A DNA stretch of 64,000 nucleotides from JBBROS01 sp963792675 (GTDB taxonomy: Bacteria; Pseudomonadota; Alphaproteobacteria; Acetobacterales; Acetobacteraceae): assembly GCA_963792675.1 (NCBI GenBank), contig CAWBWT010000002.1:1302001-1366000 (forward strand), in the 5' to 3' direction. The position numbers and the translations under genes are program-made. Below the pieces are notes generated by a model. It saw nothing but the letters and a program-made list of their open reading frames with translations. It ran no database searches and was not told the origin of the DNA. Shown here one piece after another: positions 36,226-44,362 of this stretch; position 1 is the first letter of the stretch; every line of letters starts with the position of its first letter.

Positions 36226-37645
36226 GCCGGTGCTCCTTCGGTGATGGGTGGGCGTCGGCCGGCCCAGGGTCGGCGCCTCTCGAACGCGTATGACGCCTGC
36301 AGCACGCCGAGATCGTCGAAGCGGGGGGCGACGATCTGCAGCCCGACCGGCAGGCCGGCCGCGGTAAAGCCGCACGGGATGCTGACGGCGGGGTTGCCGG
36401 CCCAGTTGAACGGGTAGCTGAACTGCGCCCAGGCCAGCCCGTCCCACGGGTGCTGCGGCCAGTGCGGCGGCTGCAGCAGGTCGGCCGGGAACGCCGTCGT
36501 GCTGACCGCGGGCGTGAGCAGGAAGTCCCATTGGGTGAAGAACTCGTGGATCTCGGCCCCGTAAGCGAAGCGGCGCTCGCGCATCGCCATGAAGTCGGAC
36601 ACGCGGATGTCGCGCGCGGTCTTGATCATGGCGACGAAGCCGGGGTCGAGCTTGTCCTCCCATTGCGGCAGGTCGCGCAGCTTGGCCGGAGAACACGGTC
36701 GGCCAGAAGAAGTCGAACAGCTCCTTCCCCTTCGGGCCCCAGGCGGGCGTCACCTGCTCGACCGTGGCGCCGAGCTCCTCGAACACGCCCACCGCCTGCC
36801 GCACCAGCGCCGCTACGTCCTCGTCCACCCGGGCATGGCCGAGGTCGGGGCTGTAGGCGATGCGCTTGCCGCGCAGGTCGGCGCGCAGCCGCGACGGCGT
36901 AATCCTGCGGCGGCGCCTCGAGCGAGGTGTAGTCCCAGGGATGCGGCCCGGCCATCGCTTCCAGCATGAGGGCGGCGTCGGTGACGGTGCGGGTGATCGG
37001 GCCGAGATGGGTGGCGAGGTCGTTGTTCGACATCGGCCAGCACGGCACCCGTCCGTGCGTCGCCTTGATGCCGAACACGCCGCACATATGCGCCGGGATG
37101 CGGATCGACCCGGCGCCGTCCCCGCCCTGGTGCAGCGGCCCGTAGCCCGCCGCCGCCCCCGCCGCGGCGCCCGAGGAGGATCCGCCGGCGCTCATGCCGT
37201 GCTGCCACGGGTTGTGGGTGATGCCGGTCAGCGGGCTTTGGCTGACGCCCTTCCAGCCGAACTCCGGCGCCGTCGTCTTGCCCAGCATGATGCAGCCGGC
37301 GTCGTGCAGCCGGGTGACGCAGGGGGTGTCGACGTCGGGCACGTGGCCCTCGAACATGCGGCTGCCCATCTGGGTCGGGACGCCCTTCGTTTGCTGCAGG
37401 TCCTTGATCGTGACCGGCACGCCTTCCAGCTTGCGCGCGGTGCCTCGCGCATAGGCCGCCTCCGCCGCCCGCGCCGACCCGCGCGCCGTCTCGGCGGTCA
37501 GCAGCACAATCGCGTTCAGCGCCGGCTCGGTCGCCTCGACGTGACGCAGCACGGCGTCCACGACCTCGACCGGCGATAGCGTCCGGGCATGGTAGTGCGC
37601 GAGCAAGTCGGCCGCGGGGAGGAAGCCGATATCCGCGTCGGTCAT
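36222..37645 (-). pseudogene. Amidase (amidase signature family); two frame breaks
   Basis: Ser-cisSer-Lys amidase, about 473 aa after repair, cleaving carboxamides. Lys is in 'VPVTIKDLQQTKGVPTQMGS', the serine-rich signature is 'GMSAGGSSSGAAAGAAAGYG' and the nucleophile region 'GGDGAGSIRIPAHMCGVFG'. After 'EAPPQDY' the frame changes at 36898 ('LRADLRGKRIAYSPDLGHAR') and again at 36687 ('AKLRDLPQWEDKLDPGFVAM'), one extra base each, ending 'SIPCGFTAAGLPVGLQIVAP' plus a tail. Start at 37645 overlaps the upstream stop and the end overlaps the next start, both ATGA. Probably intact in the cell. Confidence 0.88.
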
Positions 37646-40022
37646 GCCGTCTCCTGTGCTGGTTGCAGGGTTTGCGTCGTGCTCGCGGCCGCGGCGATGC
37701 CGTCCCAATCGTAGCGCATCGGGACCATCGCGCAGGCGCTCCAGGCCGCGTTCTGGTCGGCGTAGTGTGGGCTGCCGGGGTGGCCGGACGCGCCGAGGAA
37801 CACCGCCCAGCGGCTTTCCTCCCAGTTGCCGACGTCGAACACGTAGCGGCACAGCGCGCCGTAGCTGCCGGCCGGACCGGCGGCCGGGACCTGGCCGACC
37901 GCCATCACCGTGTCGCCGTCGCCGCCCAGCCGCCGCGACGGCGGATCGAGCAGCGCCGCCGCGTCCGGCATCGAGGCCGAGAGCGGGTGGCTGAAGCGCG
38001 GCTGGTGCGCTTCGCCCCAGGGCCGCGCCGCCGATCCGGCCGCGACCTCGGCCAACGCCGCCCCGAGCACGTCGCGCCAGGACCAGCCGTCCAGCATCGA
38101 GGCGTCGTCGCCGCGCAGCAGCGTAGGTAGCGTCCACCAAAGCTGTCCGAGCGGCGACACGCCTGGCGGTACTGTGCCCCAGGGATGCGCCGCGGCCTCA
38201 GCCAGGCCCGAGCGGCGCGCCAGGATCTGCGTCATCGCCCGGCGCAGGGCGTTGTATTGGCTGGCCGCGACCGACCCGGCCGCCATGCGCCCGTCCCAGT
38301 CGAGCAGCGACCGGCGCAGCGCCGCTTGCGCCGGGTCGGCGGGCTCCGGCAGCGCCCGCAGCCACGCCTGGAACAGCGGCGCCACCGGCGACAGCGTGTC
38401 GGCGTGCAGCGTGGCGGCGTCCTCGACCCGGAACGGCGGCAGCGCATCGATCAGCGCGGCGATCCGCTCGGCGCGATAGGGCGGGTGGCAGTCGGTGCAG
38501 AGATACTCGGGCCCATCCGCCACGACGCGGTTGTTGGCGGTGACGATCACGCCGCCCGCAGGGTCGATCGTTTGCGGCATGTCCTCGTGCGCGATGGCGC
38601 CCTGCCATTCATGCGCGCCGGTCCAGCCCGGCACCGGCAGCCAGCCATTCGCGCGCGGCCGCCGCGGCACGGTGGCGCGCACCCGGTGGCCGATCCGGCC
38701 TGCGACGTCGGCCGCGACCACGTTGTGATCGATCAGCCCCCAACCGCGCGTCGCCTCGAACAGCGCCGGCACGCTGCCCGCGCGCAGCATACGTGGCAGG
38801 CAGTCGAACGACCGGTCGGTCTCGGCGAACTGCGCCGAGCGCAAGGCGAGCGCCGCGCCGCTTGCCGGGTTCCCGGCGACCACCGGGCCGTGCCGGGTTT
38901 CGACCACGTCCACGATCCGGTCGGCGGCGCCGCGCACCGACACCGTTTCCTGCCGGACCTGCACCGGCTCCCAGTTCTCGCCGAACCGGGCCCGGCCGGA
39001 CCCGTCGAATTGCTCGAGAAATAGGTCGTGGATGTCGGCGAAAGCATGGGTGACGCAGAACGCCGTCTGGCCGTTATGCGCGAAATGCGGGAAGCCGGGC
39101 ACGCCGGGCACCGTCAGGCCGACCACGTCGAAGGCGTCGCAGGCGAGGTGGTGTTGCGTGTACATGCCGGGGATCTCGAACACCCGGTGCGGATCGCCGG
39201 CTAGGATCGGGCGGCCGGTCGCAGTGCGGCCGGGCCCGACCGCCCAGTTGTTGCTGCCGCCGCCGGTCTCGTCCGGCCCCATCGCGGCGAGCAGCGCCTC
39301 GATCGCCGGCCGCAGCGCTTCGAGGTCGGCGCCCCAGCGCTCGGCGTGGACGCCGGGCGGGATGCAGACCAGGTCGCCGCCGCCATCGTCGTAGCGCAGC
39401 TTGGCCGCGTTCTCGGGCCCGACCACCGGCAAAGCGAGCGCCCGCCACAGCTTGAACCACACCGAGCCCATCAGCAGGCCGAGCCGGCGCATGACCGCGA
39501 TCGGGTGCCACGGCTCCCAAGACTCCGGCCGCGCCTCCAGCAGCGCGTATTCCACCGGCAGCGGTGCGCCGGAACCGAGGAACGCGTTCACCCCGGCCGT
39601 GTAGCGCTCCAGCATGTCGCGCGCGTCCGGCCCGAGTGCCGCGTGATCCCGGCGCGAGGCCGCCGCCACCCCCAGCCGGCGGCACAACGCGTCGCTGTCG
39701 GCTGCCTCGGCGCCGAGCCACTCGGCGGCGCGGCCAAGGGCGCGGCGGCGGTTCAGCTCCATCTGGAACAGCCGGTCCTGGGCGTGGACGAAGCCGAGCG
39801 CGAAATGCGCGTCCGGCCCGGTGGCGGCGCGGATATGCGGGATGCCCCACTCGTCGCGATGCACGGTGGCGGGCGCTCGCAGGCCCGGCACATGCAGCGT
39901 GCCCGCGAGCGGCGGCACCGCGGCGGCAAGGGAAGCGGCGTCGATCGTGGCCACCCCGGTCAGGCTCGCCGTGCCATCGCCCCGAGCAGCATGCCGCGCC
40001 TGGCTCGTGCGGGAAGGGTCAT
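37642..40022 (-). CDS. Penicillin acylase family (Ntn-hydrolase) protein, frame break near N-terminus
   Basis: Periplasmic-type penicillin amidase homologue, normally self-cleaved into alpha and beta chains and hydrolysing N-acyl bonds (beta-lactam side chains, acyl-homoserine lactones or other amides). Alpha part: 'HRDEWGIPHIRAATGPDAHF' and 'GFVHAQDRLFQMELNRRRAL'. The beta-chain start is 'GGGSNNWAVGPGRTATGRPI' with the nucleophile Ser followed by two Asn. C-terminal 'SQYNALRRAM' and 'YVFDVGNWEESRWAVFLGAS' fit the family. The uninterrupted frame has no ATG near its start (GTG at 39954 possible), but an ATG at 40022 with AGGAG upstream opens 'MTLPARARRGMLLGAM', a Tat-like leader, in another frame. 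I infer a frame error near 39975-39990. Confidence 0.85.
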
Positions 40023-40028
40023 GCGTCG

Positions 40029-40033
40029 CTCCT
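40029..40033 (-). promoter_or_regulatory. Ribosome binding site for penicillin-acylase gene
   Basis: AGGAG six bases before the ATG at 40022 on the minus strand. It supports 40022 as the true start although the frame opened there stops after 20 codons; it is the main evidence for a frame error at the 5' end of this gene. Confidence 0.6.
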
Positions 40034-40162
40034 GTCCGTGGGTGCCGGGTCCGGAGCCGCGTCTTGCCGCCGCCCCGGGCGACGGCCGATGATAGGCGCC
40101 GAACGCTGGCCCGCAACGCTTTTCGCCCCTGGCTTGCGGTCGGGGGCCGCCGAGGAGACATC

Positions 40163-41419
40163 ATGGACAACGACGCGTCACCGATCCTCGCCGCCGCAAG
40201 GGGCGAGGCAGGGGGCAGAGACCACGCCTTGCGGGCGCGTGCGGCGCGGGTGATCCCCGGCGGCTTGTGGGGCCATCTCGACGCCAGCCGGCTGCCGGAC
40301 GGCTACCCGCAATTCTTCGACCGCGCCGAGGGCTGCCGGCTGTACGACGTGGACGGCCGCTCGTTCGTCGACCTGATGTGCTCCTGGGGCCCGGTCGTCC
40401 TCGGCCACCAGCACGCGGCGGTCGAAGCAGCAGCACGCGAACAGGCTGCCCGCGGCGACTGCATGAACGGCCCGGCGCCGGTGCTGGTCGAGCTGGCCGA
40501 GCTGCTGGTCGCGCTGGTGCCGCATGCCGATTGGTGCCTGTTCGGCAAGAACGGCACCGACGCCACCACCACCTGCGTCACCGTTGCGCGGGCGGCGACC
40601 GGGCGGCGCAAGGTGCTGGTGGCGGCCGGGGCCTACCACGGCGCGGTGCCCTGGTGCTCACCCAGCGTCGCCGGCGTCACCGCCGAGGACCGGGCGCATC
40701 TGCTGCCGTTCACCTACAACGACGTGCGAAGCGTCGAAGCGGCGGTGGAGCGGGCGGGCGGCGACGTGGCCGCGATCCTGGTTTCGGCGTTCCGCCACGA
40801 CATGGGGCAGCGCCAGGAGCTGCCCACGTCCGAGTTCGCCCGCGGCGTGCGCGCCCTGTGCGACGCGACCGGCGCCGCATTGATCCTGGACGACGTGCGC
40901 GCCGGGTTCCGGCTCGATCTGGGCGGGTCGTGGGAGAGGCTCGGGGTGCGGCCGGACCTCGCGGCTTGGAGCAAGGCGATCGCCAATGGCCACCCGCTGG
41001 CGGCCGTGACCGGGCAGGAGCGGTTCCGCTCGGCGGCGACACAGGTGTTCACCACCGGCTCGTTCTGGTGCGGCGCGGTGCCGATGGCCGCCGCGGTGGC
41101 GACGCTTTCGGAGCTGCGCCGCATCGACGGCCCCGCGCTGATGCGGGCGATGGGTCAGCGGCTGCGCGACGGGTTGGCCGAGCGGGCGGCGCATCATGGG
41201 GTCGCGATCGACCAGAGCGGCCCGGTGCAGATGCCGACGCTGCTGTTCGCCGACGACCCGGACTGGCGCCGCGGCTTTGCGTTCTGCGCCGAGGCACTGC
41301 GGCACGGCGCCTACTTCCACCCCAAGCACAACATGTTCCTGTCCTGCGCCCACACCGAGGCGGACATCGACGCGGCGCTCGCCGCCGCCGACGCCGGGTT
41401 CCGTCACGTGGCTCGATAA
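40163..41419 (+). CDS. Class III PLP-dependent aminotransferase (GSA-aminotransferase-like)
   Basis: 418-aa fold type I aminotransferase. 'RVIPGGLWGHL' and 'GCRLYDVDGRSFVDLMCSWG' begin the conserved part; 'FGKNGTDATTTCVTVARAAT' is the PLP phosphate-binding motif; 'ALILDDVRAGFRLDLGG' holds the Asp that contacts the pyridine nitrogen; the Schiff-base Lys is in 'AAWSKAIANGHPLAAVTGQE'. It resembles glutamate-1-semialdehyde aminomutase and decarboxylating amino-acid/amine transaminases; the substrate is open. ATG 40163 has GAGGAGA upstream. It is divergent from the penicillin-acylase operon across 140 bp, so it may serve the same amide/amine catabolism. Confidence 0.87.
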   Translation: MDNDASPILAAARGEAGGRDHALRARAARVIPGGLWGHLDASRLPDGYPQFFDRAEGCRLYDVDGRSFVDLMCSWGPVVLGHQHAAVEAAAREQAARGDCMNGPAPVLVELAELLVALVPHADWCLFGKNGTDATTTCVTVARAATGRRKVLVAAGAYHGAVPWCSPSVAGVTAEDRAHLLPFTYNDVRSVEAAVERAGGDVAAILVSAFRHDMGQRQELPTSEFARGVRALCDATGAALILDDVRAGFRLDLGGSWERLGVRPDLAAWSKAIANGHPLAAVTGQERFRSAATQVFTTGSFWCGAVPMAAAVATLSELRRIDGPALMRAMGQRLRDGLAERAAHHGVAIDQSGPVQMPTLLFADDPDWRRGFAFCAEALRHGAYFHPKHNMFLSCAHTEADIDAALAAADAGFRHVAR

Positions 41420-41435
41420 CGCGTCGGTCTTCGCC

Positions 41436-41882
41436 TCAGCCGGATTCCGCGCGCCGGTCGAAGCGCTGGCGGGCGGCTTCGATGTCGGCGCGATGCTGCC
41501 GCGCCCAATCGCTCAGCAGCCGCACCGGCTGCCACAACGAGCGCCCCATGTCGGTCAGCGCGTAATCCACCCGGGGCGGCGTGCTGGCCGTCACCGTCCG
41601 GGTCACGAGTCCGTCGCGCTCCAGGCCGCGGAGGGTCAGGGTCAGCATGCGCTGCGAGATGCCGCCGACCAGCCGCTTGATCTCGCTGAAGCGGCGCGGG
41701 CCGTCACCGAGCAGGGCGACCACCAGGACGCTCCATTTATCGCCGACCCGCCCCAGTACGGCGCTGACGGCGCGGCAATCCTCGCTCGCCGGATCCAGGC
41801 CTGGTCCGGTTCCTGGCCCGGTTCCTGGCCCTGTCCCTGGCCCTGTCCCTGGCCCGGTTCCCCCGATGTGCCCTTGTTGCAC
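41436..41882 (-). CDS. HxlR-family winged-helix regulator with PGTG-repeat N-terminus
   Basis: 148-aa transcription factor. The HxlR domain covers 'CRAVSAVLGRVGDKWSVLVV' , 'RRFSEIKRLVGGISQRMLT' , 'LTLRGLERDGLVTRTVTAS' and 'RVDYALTDMGRSLW'. HxlR proteins act as dimers and often sense electrophiles or redox stress and control a divergent oxidoreductase, as here. The GTG start at 41882 is decided by a perfect AAGGAGG seven bases upstream; ATG 41921 lacks such a site. Between start and domain lies a low-complexity P-G-T-G repeat of about 20 residues encoded by a 12-bp tandem repeat, unusual for this family. Convergent with the aminotransferase (16-bp gap). Confidence 0.9.
   Translation of the reverse strand: MQQGHIGGTGPGTGPGTGPGTGPGTGPGLDPASEDCRAVSAVLGRVGDKWSVLVVALLGDGPRRFSEIKRLVGGISQRMLTLTLRGLERDGLVTRTVTASTPPRVDYALTDMGRSLWQPVRLLSDWARQHRADIEAARQRFDRRAESG
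41807..41860 (-). repeat. 12-bp tandem repeat inside HxlR gene
   Basis: Two copies of CGGTTCCTGGCC (41807, 41819), two of CTGTCCCTGGCC (41831, 41843), then a partial CGGTTC at 41855, as read on the plus strand. On the coding strand it gives P-G-T-G units. Repeat number can change without breaking the frame. Confidence 0.88.
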
Positions 41883-41889
41883 GTCTGTG

Positions 41890-41896
41890 CCTCCTT
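41890..41896 (-). promoter_or_regulatory. Strong Shine-Dalgarno site of HxlR gene
   Basis: AAGGAGG on the minus strand, seven bases before GTG 41882. It decides the start in favour of GTG over the upstream ATG at 41921. Confidence 0.75.
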
Positions 41897-41929
41897 GCGA
41901 TTGGCGGGAGCAGCTTCCCATCTGGGCCT

Positions 41930-41946
41930 GGTTACCAACAAGAACC
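41930..41946. promoter_or_regulatory. Candidate HxlR operator
   Basis: GGTT-9 bp-AACC (GGTTACCAACAAGAACC) lies between the divergent hxlR and LLM oxidoreductase genes. The arms are only 4 bp, but the position midway between the two starts and the HxlR/oxidoreductase pairing make it the likeliest binding site in this 114-bp gap. Confidence 0.35.
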
Positions 41947-41996
41947 GGCGGCGCGCCACTCTCGACGGCGTGCCGGCCTGCGACGCAAGGTGCCCC

Positions 41997-43064
41997 ATGA
42001 CACAGCCCCTCGAACTCGGACTGGACACGTTCGGCGACGTCACCAACGACGCCGCCGGCACGCCGCTGCCGCACGCCCAGGTGATTCGGAACGTGATCGA
42101 GGAGGCGGTGCTGGCGGACCAGGTCGGCCTCGACTTCTTCGGCATCGGCGAGCACCACCGGGGCGACTTCGCCGTGTCCGCGCCCGAGATCGTGTTGGCA
42201 GCGATCGCCAGCCGCACGCGGCGGCTTCGCCTGGGCTCCGCGGTGACGGTGCTGAGCTCGGACGACCCGATCCGCATTTTCCAACGGTTCTCGACGCTGG
42301 ACGCGGCCTCCGGCGGGCGTGCCGAGGTGATCCTCGGCCGCGGCTCGTTCACCGAGTCGTTTCCGTTGTTCGGCTACGACCTGGCCGAATACGAGACGCT
42401 GTTCGAGGACAAGCTCGACCTGTTCGCGGCGCTGCTGCGGCAGGGGCCGGTCACGTGGGAAGGCCGGACGCGGCCGCCGCTCACGGCGCAGAAGGTGTTC
42501 CCGCCGGTCGAGACCGGGACGCTCAAGACCTGGGTCGGCGTCGGCGGCAGCCCGAACTCGGTCGTTCGCGCGGCCCACTACGATCTGCCGCTCATGCTGG
42601 CGATCATCGGCGGCGACCCGAACCGGTTCCGGCCCTACGTGGACCTGTATCAACGGGCGTTCGCGCAGCTCGGCCGGCCGGTGCGGGAGATCGGGGTGCA
42701 TTCGCCGGGCTACGTCGCCGCGACGGATGCGCAGGCGCGGGACGAGCTGTGGCCGGCCTTCAAGCAGATGCGGGACCGGATCGGCGCGGAGCGCGGGTGG
42801 CCGCCGATGCGGCGCGCCGAGTTCGACCGCGAGGCCGATAGCGGCTCGCTGTATGTGGGTTCGCCGGAGACGGTCGCCCGCAAGATCGCCGCGACGGCCC
42901 GGGCGCTCGGGCTGTCCCGGTTCGACCTGAAATACAGCGCCGGCCCGCTTGCGCACGAGAAGCTGGCGAACGGGATCGAGCTGTTCGGGCGCGTGGTGGC
43001 GCCCATGGTGCGCGACATGCTGGCGCATGCGGCGCCGGCACCGGAGCTACGCGCCGCGTCCTGA
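41997..43064 (+). CDS. LLM-class flavin-dependent oxidoreductase
   Basis: Luciferase-like monooxygenase fold, 355 aa, using FMN/F420-type flavin; substrate unknown. Motifs 'EAVLADQVGLDFFGIGEHHR', 'APEIVLAAIASRTRRLRLGS', 'QRFSTLDAASGGRAEVILGR' and 'GVGGSPNSVVRAAHYDLPLM' match the large subgroup with the GxGEHH start. ATG 41997 is preceded by AAGG at a 7-bp spacing. It is divergent from the HxlR gene, suggesting that regulator controls it. Confidence 0.9.
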   Translation: MTQPLELGLDTFGDVTNDAAGTPLPHAQVIRNVIEEAVLADQVGLDFFGIGEHHRGDFAVSAPEIVLAAIASRTRRLRLGSAVTVLSSDDPIRIFQRFSTLDAASGGRAEVILGRGSFTESFPLFGYDLAEYETLFEDKLDLFAALLRQGPVTWEGRTRPPLTAQKVFPPVETGTLKTWVGVGGSPNSVVRAAHYDLPLMLAIIGGDPNRFRPYVDLYQRAFAQLGRPVREIGVHSPGYVAATDAQARDELWPAFKQMRDRIGAERGWPPMRRAEFDREADSGSLYVGSPETVARKIAATARALGLSRFDLKYSAGPLAHEKLANGIELFGRVVAPMVRDMLAHAAPAPELRAAS

Positions 43065-43141
43065 GCACCGGCGGCTTGAACGGCGCCGGGCTTGCGTGGA
43101 AGAGTGGGGCCACGTTGCTTCACCGCCCGGGGAGGGGGACG

Positions 43142-44029
43142 ATGCTGCACCTGAGATCCGTACGGTTCGCCGCCCTGCTCGTCGCGTTGCTCGCCGTCGC
43201 GCTGGGGGCCGGCCCGGCCGGCGCCGTGGAGCCGTGGCAGGTGTTGCCGCCGATGCCGGCACTGCCGCCGGCGATTGTGTCGGGGCCGGTGCACGTCAAC
43301 GACATCGAGATGTGGCGCGCCGAGTTCGGGCCGCGCAACGGCAAGCCGGTCGTGATGGTGCATGGCGGACTGGCCAACTCGAACTACTTCGGCACGGTCA
43401 TCCCGTTCCTGGTTTCGCAAGGGTTCCACGTGATTGCCGTCGACAGCCGCGGCCACGGACGCAGCACGCGCTCGGCGCAGCGCTACAGCTACGAGCTGAT
43501 GACGTCCGACGTGGTCGCGATGCTCGACGCGCTGCATATCGGCAAGGCGGACTTGGTCGGCTGGAGCGACGGCGCGATCATCGGCATCGTCATGGCGATC
43601 CAGCATCCGGAGCGCCTGAACCGGGTGTTCGCGTTCGGCGCCAACACCGACCCGGCGGGCTTGAAGTCCGACTTCGACAAGCCCGGTAGTCTATTCAAAG
43701 CGTTCGAGGTTCGGGCCGGCAAGGAGTATCGGCAGCTATCGCCGACGCCGGGCCAATACGACAGCTTCCTGGCGCAGATCAGCCAGATGTGGGCCACCGA
43801 GCCGCATATCGCCGACGCGGCGCTCCGTGGCATCACCGTGCCGGTCGCCGTCGCCGACGGGCGTTACGACGAGGCGATCAAGCAGAGCCACAGCCGCGCC
43901 ATCGCCGGCGCCATCCCAAATGCGCATTTGGTGATCCTGCCCGGGGTCTCGCATTTCGCGATGCTGCAGAACCCGCCCTTGTTCGCCCGCGCCGTGTTGG
44001 ATGCGCTGACCGCGCCGTGGGACGACTGA
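43142..44029 (+). CDS. Exported alpha/beta hydrolase
   Basis: 295-aa alpha/beta-hydrolase with a clear signal peptide ('RFAALLVALLAVALGAGPAG' then 'AVEP'). Oxyanion region 'PVVMVHGGLANSNYF', 'VIAVDSRGHGRST', nucleophile Ser in 'DLVGWSDGAIIGI', acid Asp in 'VAVADGRYDEA', His in 'LPGVSHFAMLQNP'. It should act in the periplasm on an ester or similar bond. The ATG has GGGGAGGGGG-type purines upstream. Gap of 77 bp from the LLM gene. Confidence 0.88.
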   Translation: MLHLRSVRFAALLVALLAVALGAGPAGAVEPWQVLPPMPALPPAIVSGPVHVNDIEMWRAEFGPRNGKPVVMVHGGLANSNYFGTVIPFLVSQGFHVIAVDSRGHGRSTRSAQRYSYELMTSDVVAMLDALHIGKADLVGWSDGAIIGIVMAIQHPERLNRVFAFGANTDPAGLKSDFDKPGSLFKAFEVRAGKEYRQLSPTPGQYDSFLAQISQMWATEPHIADAALRGITVPVAVADGRYDEAIKQSHSRAIAGAIPNAHLVILPGVSHFAMLQNPPLFARAVLDALTAPWDD

Positions 44030-44067
44030 CGGCGCGCCGGTCGCGGGTTCAGCCGAAGAGGGCCGGC

Positions 44068-44295
44068 TCAGGCCCGGAAGGTACCCCGGATCACGTCCGG
44101 AATGTCGCTCCGGCTCATGCCCAGCTCGGCCAGGTCGCGGTCGCTGTGCGATTGCAGCTCGCGCTCCAGCCGGTGCCGGACCGCCCGATCCTCGGCCCAG
44201 CGCTTCAGGCGCGCGCGAATGGACCCGAAGCCGGCGCCGTCGAAGCCGGACCGCGGCTGGGTCGATCGCGGGTGGGTCGAAAAGGAAGCGAACAT
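44068..44295 (-). CDS. DUF1127 domain small protein
   Basis: 75-aa basic protein with the C-terminal DUF1127 motif 'RLERELQSHSDRDLAELGMS' followed by 'RSDIPDVIRG'. DUF1127 proteins in alphaproteobacteria bind RNA or influence small-RNA turnover and phosphate or stress responses in the cases studied. The ATG at 44295 has AGGAGA eight bases upstream. Convergent with the hydrolase gene. Confidence 0.88.
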   Translation of the reverse strand: MFASFSTHPRSTQPRSGFDGAGFGSIRARLKRWAEDRAVRHRLERELQSHSDRDLAELGMSRSDIPDVIRGTFRA

Positions 44296-44362
44296 CCGAG
44301 TTCTCCTGTTATGCTGCACTGCAACATGGCGATGAACTCGGTGTCCCGCAATCGGCTCCGTG

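Noticed and set aside
41801..41870. Possible CRISPR-like array because of the short repeats
   Set aside because: The 12-bp units are directly adjacent, without spacers, and lie in a coding frame.
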